Of a DNA stretch of 64,000 nt, positions 23,820 through 34,199 are shown in pieces (positions within the stretch are counted from its first letter, which is position 1; every line of letters begins with the position of its first letter). The notes below the pieces were generated by a model. That model worked only from the letters and a program-made list of their open reading frames with translations, made no database searches and was not told the DNA's origin. Location of the stretch: positions 14,728,783-14,792,782 of the forward strand of contig ML677366.1 of the NCBI GenBank assembly GCA_007922305.1. Direction: 5' to 3'. The translations under genes were made by a program, and so were the position numbers. Origin of the DNA: Dermatemys mawii. Its lineage: Eukaryota > Chordata > Testudines > Dermatemydidae.

Positions 23820-24634
23820 AGCTGCAGAAGTTTTGGATGCGAAAAAAACATATTCCTGGTTCTGGACATCATGCTCTCCCTAGCCCTCCAGCCTGGGGCA
23901 CCAGAATGAAAGCTGCATTAACACTGGAAAAGCAAGCGGCAATGGTGCCATGGAAGTTTGCAGCACAGGATTGTCATTGGTTGGAAGCAAGTTTGGAGTT
24001 GGAAAATCCACCGTGGGGGGCTGTTGTCATCCAAGTGCACAAGACCATTAAGTGTCTCCTGTGGCACAGGACTGTGACTCTTGGTAATGTACAGGAAACA
24101 GTAGACGGAGATGAAGCCATAGAGGGGCCCTGCACTGTGGTGGGCCATAGCCCTATTCTGGCAGCACCAGACCTGGCTAGAGAGTATGTAAACCAAAAGA
24201 GGTATTTGCCCATGGTTATGCAAGTGCTAGTGGATCACCGTGGATGCTTCACTGGTGTTAATGCGGATTGGTCAGGGAAAGTGCGGGATTCTCACATCTT
24301 TAAAATGCAGAATTTTCCCCAGAGTTGCGAGTCGGGCCTGTCTTCCCTGACTAGCATATTACCAGTGGTGATGCTGAAATGCCACTTGCTCCCACGGCTT
24401 ATGAACCTGTATGCTGGCTGCTTCAAGGAACGAGTCAGCCACCGGCTGAGCAGGTGCAGGATGACAGTTGAGTGTGCACTTGATAGACTTAGAACTCACT
24501 GGCAATGTCTCATGACTAGCTTGGATCGCAGTCAGACAAACATTCCTAGCATTACTGCAGCATGTTGTGTTTTATGTAATATTTGTGAAGCAAAGAGCCA
24601 GGGGAAGAGGGGTGGTGGACCAGCTGCCTGCTGA
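23820..24634 (+). pseudogene. Harbinger (HARBI1-like, DDE) transposase remnant
   Basis: The open frame 23837-24634 (265 codons) includes MKAALTLEKQAAMVPWKFAA, VTLGNVQETVDGDEAIEG, REYVNQKRYLPMVMQVLVDH followed by RGCF, then DWSGKVRDSHIF, and near the end RCRMTVECALDRLRTHW and NIPSITAACCVLCNIC. These are successive blocks of PIF/Harbinger transposases. The VDH and VEC blocks are present, but the block that should read AIDGTHIPI is shortened to TVVGHSPI with the catalytic Asp lost. An in-frame stop lies just upstream (near 23820) in the LQKFWMR segment. The long frame is therefore a decayed transposase. The ATG at 23837 is internal to the family alignment, not a true start. Confidence 0.85.
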
Positions 24635-25029
24635 TTTTGAACAGCCAGACACAAGGGCAATTAGAAGAGACAACTGTGAAGCTATCTGGCTGACAGAGGC
24701 CTCAAGAGATCATTTTAGCTGTTGACCACAGCAGTGTTGTGTGATACTTTTGAGCACTTGTCTGATTCTGTGTATAAAGACATTAAATATGGGAGGGAGA
24801 GGTTAACGGCTGTTATAAACCATATATATGAGGGGGTGGTGCTTTGCAAGCTAACAAATAAATATACTCTGGCTTTCAAAAATTAAAACTTTGTGTACAA
24901 ATGAACAAACAACAAACCTGAAGGACAAATAAACGAGTTGAAAATTCAAATTTATAACAAAAACAAGTAAAAAATACATAAGAAAACATCACTGACCCAA
25001 CTAAAGAGCTTCATTTATGGTGAAAACAA

Positions 25030-25600
25030 ATAGTGCACTGTGCTTGTTGGCTGATCCTGTAGTTATCACAGGTCCGTGTAGATGTAATCATGGTTCTTAT
25101 TCCCCCTACTGTGCAGTGGTAAGGTTCAGGCCTCGCTGTCTCCTGTTGTACTGAGGGGTATGAGGAGCAGTGACCATGGAGTTTTCCATGGAATCAAAAT
25201 GCTGCTGTGTAAGGTGTCATTGGGTATTTAGAATAATAGAAATGTCGGGCTGAAAATGTCATTAAGCAGTCATCAAATCCAGCCCTCTCCACTGAGGCAG
25301 CTCCAAATAAACCACAGATGTTTGTCCAACTGATTCTTACCTCCGTAATGTTTTGCAACATCTGTGTTTCTTGCCTGAGCACAACCATAATGGGCTGGTG
25401 CATTTCTGTGTGCCACCTCTTGATCACTTTACCCTCCTCCAGCATCTGCTCTGTCTGTTCCTGGTCTGGGTCATTCAGCCCCCGTGGTCATGTTCCGTTA
25501 CTGCAGAGGACTGGATGAGCTCACAGAAAATTTCCTCCCTGGGCCACATCTTTCTTGGCCTGATCTGGGTCTAGTATTCAATAGACCTGAAAGGGCCACC
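25030..25600 (-). pseudogene. Harbinger Myb/SANT-like accessory protein, C-terminal remnant
   Basis: Minus-strand text encodes LEEGKVIKRWHTEMHQPIMV then VLRQETQMLQNITE, the acidic/coiled C-terminal region typical of the Myb/SANT-like protein paired with Harbinger transposases. It then meets the inserted CR1 tail and resumes as LDSMENSMVTAPHTPQYNRR-like sequence near 25200-25140. Several stops and the CR1 insertion show it is dead. Confidence 0.6.
25228..25335 (-). mobile_element. CR1 LINE 3'-end fragment inside Harbinger remnant
   Basis: The plus-strand text tagaataatagaaatgtcgg, then tcatcaaatccagccctctcc, actgaggcagctccaaataaacc and atgtttgtcc is the reverse complement of a short CR1 tail of the CATAGAATCATAGAA type. 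It interrupts the Myb/SANT-like frame, so it inserted later. Confidence 0.75.
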
Positions 25601-28600
25601 TCTCCAGGGTACCTCGATGGAGGATGCTGATAAAAAGAGACAGACAGAGCGTTCGATTTACAGGTGTAACAGAAAAATGTCTCAACATGTCCTAACACAT
25701 TTTTCCTATAAAGATCTTCAATAAAAGAAAATGCAAAGTGCCAGATTCAATTTGGCGCATCTCATTAAAGCACTGCTCTACAGCTTAAGCCATGGTGAGT
25801 ATGGCGTAGCAAGGGTGGGGACTTGTAGCAAGGGAGGTTTAGATGCTGGATTGCCCTGCATGTGCATATAGGGCACATGCCCTGAATATTGCTAATATTT
25901 TCATAGGTGTTGTTGATTTTAGCTGTTAGCTCAGTCCAGAGGGTGATCAAGGCAGCTGCTACAGATGTGGCAAAGTCACCAGGGCCTGTATGCTCTAGTC
26001 CTGTTTACTGTAGTGGTGCCAGTGGCCCTCACTGAAAAATGACATGGGAATGTCTCCTACTCTGAGGGCAGAAATCAGGCGACCATTCCTAGGGACATTT
26101 GGAAAGGGTTGAGAGTAGCTCCATGAAAGCTTCATTATGACTGTTCAAGGGGATAAGAGGGACGTCCCTGTTCATATAAATAACGTACTCCTCCTGGGGA
26201 GACTTGCCCCTTCCCTCTGCCTTGCCACACACCCAAAGTGACCTTTGCCTCTAGCTCAAGCTGAGCATAGGACAATGATCTGTATTGAACTGTGTAATTC
26301 AGACTAATCTACCCTACGCTTTTTTAATTCATTTCCTCACATGTATAATTCAGTGACGTGGCAGCCATACATGCCGGCCAATGTATTCATTTTAATTGTC
26401 TTTCCACAGCTGTTTTCAAAGTGCTCAATGAAAGGTCGGTGCCCTTGCTCCTCGAATGAGCAGATGGGCCCCGTTTTTAAACCAGCGCGCAGGCAGCAGA
26501 AGGGGAAGGCACTGAAAAGGGAAACAAACGTGGATATGAACTAGTGCCTCCATACACCCACCTGAGCTCCCTACCGCTTCATCCTCAGGCTCAGGTGGAC
26601 TCACCTGACAGGACTGGCTCAATTCTGGCAGAATTCTTCCAGAATTCTGCCAGGTCGCCACATCGTTTGTGTCCCTCACTATATTCCCCTCCTGTTCACT
26701 GTGCCCTGGTGGGGTTTTCTCACCCAGCTCTTCCCAAGGTCACTTTCAGGCACAGGAGCTGGAACTGGGGGTGCTTCCCCACTCTCCTGGATTATTTACA
26801 GGGTTTATAGTTTTGTTCAATGGCTCTCAGCAGAGGTCCCCACCAAGGATGGCATGTCGGTCATTGTGAAGTGGCAGGTACCCTGAGTGGCCCCAGATTT
26901 GCCATTGCCCTCCCTTGTCTCCTGCTATGCCTCCTGTCATTCCCTGCCTTTCATTGAGTCTCGTCTCTGTTGTGCCCCAGGTGTAGCATCCCCTGGGCAA
27001 GCTGCACCGTTAGCTAGAGTCCTTTGGTTGCTCTGCAGCTGGGCTCATACAGCCTTGTCTCCCCGCAGGCTGAGGGGATGCAGGATTTCTGTCCTGTTCC
27101 AGGCAAGAACACATCTAGGGGTAGCTCATTGTATGCCTGGAGCCAGCATGATTGGATGCTCACTGAAGTGGGCATCCAGGAAAAGACATTTCCAAAACAT
27201 ACGGGGGATTTTAAAGCATGGGCAGAGAAGTGGGAGTGCTCTGTTGATTGTGACCTCTAGGCAGTGGCGTTCAAAACTGTGACTGGAGTGGTGGCCCCTG
27301 TTGCAGACCCAGGGTATTGGGGAGCAGTTACTGGAGGACTGTTGAAGTTGACACAGGTACTGCAGTGTCTACACTGGCACTATTGCGATGAAAGCAGGTT
27401 GACTGTGCTTCTGTGTCATTCGGAGAGGTGATGTTATTGTGTCACTGTAAGAGGGTTGCTATGTTGAGGGGAGACAATTTTAGGTGTGGATGCATGCAAA
27501 ACTAAGTTGAAACATGTAAAGGTAGTTTGCCGTAGCTTTGTAATGTAGCCTCAGGCAGCCCAGCATTTAACGTGGCTGCTCTAAAGATTCTCAGTGAAAC
27601 TGCTTTACTGTTAAGCATCACATTTACCTACCCACATGCACAAATCCCTACACCTCAAAATGCATGTGCACATCCCTAAGCTGTACATACAACCTAACCA
27701 TTGCAGTGCTCAAGTTTGGCAAGTGCCCTTGTGACCATTTGGGCCACTCATACAATGGAACAGAAACAGAGTCGATACGATCAAAGATTGTCACAGGGCT
27801 AATAGCTCCTGATTCAGAAATACACCACTTGGTTTTTGCCTGCAACACATTTACTTTCAATAAATGCCTCAGCTTTGCTGATCAACAGGAAATTATTATC
27901 CCACGACAGCATTCTTCGCCTGGGACTTTCCATTGAAATTATAAACATGCTTTCATGTCTATAAGCATGTTAGACCTGGGAACAGATGTTCACACTTCGT
28001 CCACTGATTTAGCAATTGCACCTCAGAGATTCTGCCTGAAATCAGATACTGCACAGGTGACCCAGTTAAAAGGCTGACAATTTTTGAAAAGTTACCAGTA
28101 TTTCTGCAAAGCAGGAATACAAGACAGAGATGCAGGTTCTTTTCCCTTCTGCCCGGTGCTATGAAAGCTAATGGTTCAAATAAAGCAATTATTTAAAATT
28201 ACAATAGACAAGGTAGGATCCTAACAACTCATGACTGTAGAATTAGATTTCTACAAGCCATGCATAATCGGTTCAGAGACATCTGGTACAGTAATCTGCT
28301 TTTGAAGTGTTTCCTTTATACGTGACTGCCTTCTAGTGGCTATTTAATGTTCTGTTTAGGCAGTTCAAAACATTTATTTTCCAAGGGTTTGCAGGATTAC
28401 TCTGTCAGGTGTAAATGTTTGATTCCTTTAAGAGATTACAAGAAGAAAGAGAAATGAATAACTACTACCTGTTTTGAAATCCCTTCTGTAGCAAGAGAAA
28501 GTGCTACACTAGTGTCTTCAAAAGAAACTGGAAGTAGTGGTAAGTATGGTTTTGTTATTTATTATGTTCTCAAATGTTCCCCAAGCTTGGGATATTATTT

Positions 28601-28900
28601 TTTATTTATTACTCCATCTGCAAAGATGAGTGAGACATTGGCATCATTTTAGTATGGTCCTATCCAGCTATTATTTTCCTTCAGAAGAGGTGCACTCAGG
28701 CATCATTCATGCAGAACATTCCCCATCTACACTGGTGTTAGCCTTTAACTCCCCAAAGGAAGAAGACACTCAAAGGAACCTGAAACATCTTTGGGATTTC
28801 TTTCATTGATCTGGATTGAGAGACTGATGCCTATGGTGCGATATGAAAGTGAAGGGGACATGGATGTGGGAGGACCATTGTAAAAAGTTCTGCACATTTC
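25600..28900. other. Intergenic, no confident feature
   Basis: The 26425-27282 part has several short open frames but no recognisable domain. Around 27380-27400 the text gcagtgtctacactggcac resembles Harbinger-type termini, so part may be flanking transposon DNA. The 27.6-28.9 kb part is AT-rich and unique-looking. Confidence 0.4.
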
Positions 28901-29252
28901 ATACCCTGCAGCAAATTGTAGCCTGACTTAATCCAGTTTTGGGGAAATCTCATGGTGTGAGGGGGGTGGTGGAGAAGGGGGGGTGTCAGACTCTCAGTCC
29001 CCAAGACAGCCAGGGGCCCTGTGGTTAGTGCTCAACAGAACCAGGCAGAGCTCTGGCTTGAAGTCCCAGCCCCTTCCTCTGTCCCTCAAGAAGGAAGGAC
29101 CTGATACTGCATTGTACTGACCTCCCCAACCAAGGACTGCCCACTAGGGACCCAGCCAGGAGGACAGCGTAGAAAATGGATCTTCCAGTCTCTTACCAGT
29201 CCCTCAAAGAGTTAAGGTAAAATTGGTTCCCACCCCTACTTATGGGGCTCAC

Positions 29253-29348
29253 CTCCAAGATGTAGTGGCGCCTGCCTGTGTCTGGGGACTCTGCCAGCAG
29301 GCTCTCCAGAATGGCATCCGGGACCTTTGGCATGACTGTGTGCAGAAC
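29253..29348 (-). pseudogene. MROH-like block 7
   Basis: 96 bp, exactly 32 codons, with acceptor gctttgcag and consensus donor GAG|GTGAGC. It encodes VLHTVMPKVPDAILESLLAE then SPDTGRRHYILE. Both splice sites are good. No further block was found below 29253. Confidence 0.6.
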
Positions 29349-29609
29349 CTGCAAAGCATGGATCAAGCTAGGGAAACTGCGTCTACACCTACCCCGGGAT
29401 GGGAAGAGGGGTCTCTGGGAAGCACTGATGAGACTCCCAGACACATATCCTGGCTTCTCTCATTCACATCCCACTGCAGGCAATTAGCAATGATTGACAA
29501 CAGCTGGATCTTTGATCCATGAGGTTAGCAGGTCTCTGCAAAGGGCCTTTTAGGCAGAAGAGTATGAAACAGCCAAGTTGCTATGGATGGAAGCTGGGCT
29601 GCTGGGCAT

Positions 29610-29610
<1 letters not shown>

Positions 29611-29660
<50 letters not shown>
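29611..29660. repeat. (AAAG)n microsatellite
   Basis: About twelve uninterrupted AAAG units inside the MROH-like remnant, between blocks 6 and 7. Confidence 0.97.
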
Positions 29661-29804
29661 CCCCCAGGGAGGGGTAATTGCTTCCCTGATGGAGGGAAGG
29701 ATCCAGTCCTGCAGCTTGTTCCATCTCTGCCTCCCCAGTGAATCAAGGGAGCAGGGACCAAGGACTATTCTGGAAGAGTAGGAGGATGGAGGAGGAGGAT
29801 GTGC

Positions 29805-29910
29805 CTAGATGTGGGTGGTGTCCTGCTCCGTGCCCAAGGTGAAGACAGAGTGAAGGGCAGCACGCAAGAGGTGGGTCTCTAGGTCTGGCTCAAGGGCAGG
29901 TTTTATGGTG
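29805..29910 (-). pseudogene. MROH-like block 6, ends in a stop
   Basis: 106 bp after acceptor tcttttgccag. It encodes PALEPDLETHLLRAALHSVF followed by TLGTEQDTTHI and then TAG at 29805-29807. The LLRA..SVF.L pattern matches the MROH helix after block 5. There is no donor before the stop. Confidence 0.6.
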
Positions 29911-30328
29911 CTGGCAAAAGAGAGGAGCTGGTATCAGCCTGTGCAGGACTGTCGCCAACACGGACACAAAACTACAGGGATATAGGCACAGGCCGGTGAG
30001 AATGGAAACCGAGGCACTGAGCTAGGGAATGACAAGGCCAAAGCGTCACAGATAGTGGTAGGACAGGAATAGCGCCTCTTCCCTGGAGCCTGCTGCCGTC
30101 CTGTACCAGAGCGTGGGAGTGAGCCTTTCCCCAAGGCCCCTGTAATGTTATTGGAGTGAAACGAGCAGCCCAGCCAGAAGAGAGTGAACCTTCCCACCCC
30201 ACTGTCTCTACCAGAGGAGCCAGTCTTGAGACGTGACCTGGGAGTGGGAGGAACAGTGACTCCTAGCCTTGGGCCTGAGCAGCACTGGGGTTAGGGGAGC
30301 TGGGTTGGGGGAGGGACTGTCTCGGTAT

Positions 30329-30408
30329 CTGAGGTTGCCCACTGCAATCAGGGAGTGGGTGAGGACGGCGCTGGCTGGCGAGCCATCAAGAAGCTCCTCA
30401 ATGAGCTC
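30329..30408 (-). pseudogene. MROH-like block 5, donor lost
   Basis: 80 bp with acceptor gcgtctcacag. It encodes ELIEELLDGSPASAVLTHSL followed by IAVGNLR, a HEAT helix pair. The expected GT donor reads AT (CTCAG|ATACCG), a single-base change that would abolish normal splicing. Confidence 0.6.
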
Positions 30409-30867
30409 CTGTGAGACGCGAAGGAGACAAAGGAGCATGTGAGATTTGGGCCCTACTGACACCTCCCCAGGAAGAGATTACACAGCCAGTGCCCCACATG
30501 GCCAGCAGGAGCCACCACTACCTCTTGCTCCTCTGATTCCTTCCTGCCCATCAAACTTGTCCCCCTTCCAGGATTCCTGCCCAGCTCAGTCCCAATCCCC
30601 TTCTTTCCTCCTCCCTGTCAAAACTGCCCCCATTCAGCACCATCTTGACTACCAAACTGGGACCATGTGATTCCTTGTCCCCCAGTCGCAGCTGCCCTCA
30701 ATTCCTCCACTGCCCACTACTGACCAAAATCAGAATTTCTCCCTTCTCTTCTTCTCCCCAGTCTTGAGCCCCAGCAATCTCTGCCCTCTGCTGCCGCCCC
30801 CCCCCCGCCCCCGCAACAACACCCAGCCCCCACCCATTAGCCTGGCGATCCCCCTGCCAATCCCATG

Positions 30868-30889
30868 TCTCTCTCTCTCTCTCTCTCTC
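30868..30889. repeat. (TC)n microsatellite
   Basis: About eleven TC units abutting MROH-like block 4 where its donor should be. Confidence 0.95.
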
Positions 30890-30891
30890 CT

Positions 30892-30952
30892 CCTTGTGCA
30901 GCGAGACACACGGGTAGATGGGGTGCAGGAACATGAGCTGCTGCGCCTCATC
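30892..30952 (-). pseudogene. MROH-like block 4
   Basis: Acceptor tgggtacag, then DEAQQLMFLHPIYPCVSLHK. The DEAQQ..FL start is a strong family signature. The block then runs into a (GA)n microsatellite (30868-30889 on the plus strand, as TC), which seems to have replaced the splice donor. Confidence 0.6.
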
Positions 30953-31169
30953 CTGTACCCACCAGGAGTGGGAGAATAGGGTGAGAGAACCTGTTAGCCA
31001 GGGACCTTCCTGATCCACCCAGACCAGGTCCAGGGCTCAGGCCTCAGTGGGGGATTGTGAGGATCCACATTCCCCCCCCCAAGACTCCTACACACGCAGG
31101 CTCAAGAACTGGGACTGTGCCGGTGGGGGGGGAGGAGCCCTTGGCTGTTATGGGACAAACACCCCCATC

Positions 31170-31337
31170 TTGGAGGTCCCACATCAGTGGTATAAAAGGG
31201 CCCAATTAAGGGTGGTGGATCATCATGAAGGGGCCATTTTGGGTTCTGGGGGCAGAAATCTGTGGGTGAGATTGTGGCCTCCATTGTGCAGGAGGTTAGA
31301 CAAAATGGTCCCTTTTGACCTTAAAGTCTATGAGGCT
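31170..31337 (+). mobile_element. CR1 LINE 3'-end fragment
   Basis: The text ggccattttgggttctgggg, then gtgggtgagattgtggcctcc, attgtgcaggaggttagac and ccttttgaccttaaagtctatga is the tail of a CR1 subfamily with a TCTATGA-type terminus. It lies between MROH-like blocks 3 and 4. Confidence 0.75.
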
Positions 31338-31434
31338 TTCGTGGCCAATACCCTCAGCAGGGGATGGCGATGCTAGGAAGGGACAGGACAGTCTTGGTTT
31401 CAGTATACGTGGGAAACAGTTGTATTTTTCCTAT

Positions 31435-31505
31435 GCACTGGAACTGCTCTCTGATGACCTTGAGAGCAGCTTCATACCATTCCTCCTCTGAATCCCTGGG
31501 TGTCC
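31435..31505 (-). pseudogene. MROH-like block 3
   Basis: Acceptor ctggtgcag, then a frame with SEEEWYEAALKVIREQFQ, a helix typical of HEAT proteins. The donor is not obvious; the frame stays open into the flanking DNA. Confidence 0.5.
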
Positions 31506-31984
31506 CTGCACCAGCGAGCGCGAAGAGAACAGGGTGATCCTGCTGCCACTTGGGGGAAGGACAGGGGTGTGGTGGGAGAGCAGGATTAAAGACGGCCCCC
31601 TTCCTACCTCAGGCACCCAGGGCAGATTGGGTCCCACACCTCCCTTGCAGGGATGCCTTCAGCCCCCAACAGTTTCAGAAGCCCATAGCAGCGAGCCCCC
31701 TCCCGCAACTCCACTGTCCAGAACCCCCTGGGAGGTGCCTACTCCCCCACCCCTGGAGCATTGAGGACCAAAGTGGCAGGAGCTCTTGATACCCCCCACC
31801 TCCAGTTCCCCTTGCTGAAGAGGCAGATGAGTGATTGCTGCTGGTGTCAGTGGGGTTCACATGGCTCAGGCCAGACACTTACTTGGGCTGGAGGCCCCCA
31901 CCCGCTGGCCATTTCACTGGTAGAGCATCCGGGCCCAGGGTGTTCACATCCTCATCCCTCCCTGAGCCCAGCCTGGCACCTCAC

Positions 31985-32058
31985 CTGGAACACAGCAGCG
32001 GCGTCCCTCGGCCTCATTGCTGCCAGAGTCCCAGGTGTTGCTGCTGTCCCATGCTGAG
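31985..32058 (-). pseudogene. MROH-like block 2 (Ser-rich)
   Basis: 74 bp with acceptor cacctccag and a consensus donor CCAG|GTGAGG. It encodes SAWDSSNTWDSGSNEAEG, a low-complexity Ser/Asp segment. Both splice sites are intact. Phase 1 entry. Confidence 0.5.
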
Positions 32059-32444
32059 CTGGAGGTGCTGGGACAGGGACCGTCCATCTCCTAGCCTGAG
32101 GCAGTGGGAAGGTCCACAGTGACTGGGCAGGGCGCTGCCTCCTGCTGGGAATGAGGGCTGGGCTCCTGGGACCGCTGCTGCCCACACAACAAGCCCCAGA
32201 GCCACCGTGCCCAGCTGGGGGCGGGGGGGGGGGGGGGCGGAGGCCCTGTCTGCAAAGCCACATCCTGAGCCAGCTCCATTTGGGCCTGGTCGGGGCCTCT
32301 CCCAGCTCGGCAGCTGCGCCGGGAGCTGATTTCATTTGCCAGAAGGTTGGGCACTTCTGCTTTATGGCCTGGATGGGAGCTGCTTCCCCGCCAGCGGGGA
32401 TGGAGGGGGCTGCTCTGCTCCTTGGGAAGGTGGCAGCTGAGTCA

Positions 32445-32505
32445 CTCAGGCGCTGGTGTCACCCTCAGAGCCTTCTTCCTGAACATCCTCAGGAGCCTGG
32501 CCATT
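32445..32505 (-). pseudogene. MROH-like block 1 (acidic leader)
   Basis: Follows acceptor cggttccag. One frame reads NGQAPEDVQEEGSEGDTSA, the acidic leader that I recognise from reptilian MROH-like proteins. A second frame reads MARLLRMFRKKALR before a GTGACA donor. Which frame was used is undecided. Confidence 0.5.
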
Positions 32506-33180
32506 CTGGAACCGAGCAGGGAGCAGGCGTGAGTCGGGGCGGGGCGGGGCGGGGGGGGGGCGCTCACTCATGGGTATTTTCGGTCCCTCCTCATCCTTGC
32601 CCCACCCAGAGCAGCCCTTTTCCTGCACAGGAGTGCAAGCTACGCACTCTGTAAGGAATTCATTGCACGAGCTGCTCCCAACGTTCCCTCTCGTCAGCCC
32701 TGCTGCTGCAATATCCAAGGTGTTTCATCCTTTTAGAGCAATGGGGTCAGTCCCAAAGACCATTGGTTATTCTGGACAAGCAGCCCCCTTCTGTCGTCCC
32801 AAGCCACACTCCCACCCAGGCTGGAGAAGGAACAGAACCCAGGAGTCCGGACTTCTCCTGTGACACCATTCCCCATGTCAAAGTCGCAAAGACCCTAGGC
32901 ACAGGAAGACCAGGGCCCTCCTTGTTCCCCATTGAGTTCAATGCTCGGCAGCTCACAGAGTCTAGCACAGCTCAGAGACACGCAGCCTGGGAATCAGGCT
33001 CCCACAAGGGAAGGTCTGGGAGCCCCATTGCTAGAACCTTTCCAAACACACTGGAGACAACGCTGGAGAAGCCCCTGCCCAGTCTGAGAGTGAGGGGCTC
33101 TTGGTTGGCTGAGTCTTCAGTGTGGGGATGACACTGACTAGCACGTGAGAGGCTCTTCCCAAAGCCACAATCAATCAGAT
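32506..33180. other. Intergenic, GC-rich, no feature recognised
   Basis: Contains G/C homopolymer tracts (for example 32540-32561) and short open frames but no identifiable coding block. Confidence 0.4.
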
Positions 33181-33185
33181 TTTCA

Positions 33186-33256
33186 TAAGTTAGTAGACTT
33201 TATGGCCAGAACCATTAGAGCATTTAATCTCATCTCTTGTGTATCTTAAGGCCTCC
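33186..33256 (+). repeat. CR1-like 3'-end fragment
   Basis: gactttatggccagaaccat, then tagagcatttaatctcatctc and ggcctcctgtatg resembles the diverged CR1 tail 'tttaaggccagaagggacca..'. Short and old. Confidence 0.45.
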
Positions 33257-33309
33257 TGTATGTTAATTTGTAGGGAGGCATGAAGCCCTGCACTGATTTC
33301 TCTGGAGTA

Positions 33310-33515
33310 ATTGGGGAGCTGTTAGGGTGGGGAGGCAGTCGGGGACAAGGAGAAGGGAGGCTTAGATGGGGGTGGGGTCCTGGAGGGCAGTTAGGGACAG
33401 GGGTCCCAAGAGGGGGGTGATCAGGGGACAAGGAGCAGGAGGAGTTGGGGGTTCTTTAGGGGGCAGGAAGTGAGAGGGAGTGGATGGGGGGGTCGGGTAC
33501 CCTTCCCCCGCCATG
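33310..33515 (+). mobile_element. hAT element fragment (same family as 54515)
   Basis: gggacaaggagaagggaggc, then ttagatgggggtggggtcctgg, ggggacaaggagcagg, ttctttagggggcaggaagtg and gagtggatggggggg follow, in the same order, the interior of the complete element at 54515-55025. The ends are missing. Confidence 0.65.
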
Positions 33516-34199
33516 GAGTGTCCTCTTATTTGAAAGTTCAGCTATGGTAACCCTACTAACTGATCCTTGACAGAAAGGCAAAGAATTATGCCCTTGTAGC
33601 AAGGCTTCATGTAACCCACTATGACAATAGAAGGTTTAAAAGTGCTCACAGTCCAGCATAGTCTGTGAGGACTCACTTTTGGTTACTTCTACTTTGGAAG
33701 TAACTTCACAAGCAAATACAGTAAAGGTATTTTTTTTCCTTCCTTGTCATACAAGCCAACAAAAGGGCATAAGCGTCTGGTTTCTCTTTGCCTGTATGAG
33801 GCTGTAACAGTACGACTGGTTATTTTGCTACTCCTTCCTGCCCAGGGTTCCTTAGACAAAGTGTATTGCCTATGCTGCACTTTGTACTATGTGTGTTCTG
33901 TTTAACAAGGCTGCTATGCCAGTGGAATTTGCATTGACTGCTTACAGCCCGAAGGTACCAGTCCAGCAGCTGTGGATTGCTGAAACAGAAGAACCTCTGC
34001 TGTGGCCCCTGTGCCTTAGTCCCTGTGTTGGCAGAAGGGCTAGCAGGAGCACTAGTGTAGAAGTGACTACAATGACTATGCCCCCCGCCACCTCACCCCA
34101 CCTCATGAGCTCCCCTCTACACTGGGATCTTCTAGGAGCCAGGTAAGCTGGCTTCAGAACAGCTTTGTGACCCAATGCAGCGCTGGATCTAGCCCAGAG

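Larger units (their letters stand above)
23640..25600 (+). mobile_element. PIF/Harbinger element with convergent transposase and Myb/SANT-like remnant
   Basis: A transposase pseudogene on the plus strand (to 24634) faces a Myb/SANT-like partner remnant on the minus strand (about 25600 down to 25030). This two-gene convergent layout is usual for Harbinger elements. A CR1 tail has inserted into the partner gene at 25228-25335. Terminal repeats and the 3-bp duplication were not located, so the outer limits are approximate. Confidence 0.75.
29253..32505 (-). pseudogene. MROH-like (maestro heat-like repeat) gene remnant, N-terminal exons
   Basis: Seven exon-like blocks on the minus strand, in order from 32505 down to 29253, resemble the N-terminal region of vertebrate maestro heat-like repeat proteins: an acidic leader, a Ser-rich stretch, a DEAQQ..FL helix and then HEAT-type helices. 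Most have good AG acceptors. Donors are lost at 30329 and unclear after 30952 and 31505, and the 29.9 kb block ends in a stop. I infer a partial, decayed copy of a family that I believe is expanded in reptiles and birds. MROH genes are not known to me as neighbours of CEMIP/MESD in mammals. Function of the family is poorly defined, so none is proposed. Confidence 0.6.

Noticed and set aside
29611..29660. Regular short repeats considered as a CRISPR-like array
   Set aside because: It is a plain AAAG microsatellite without spacers, in an animal genome.
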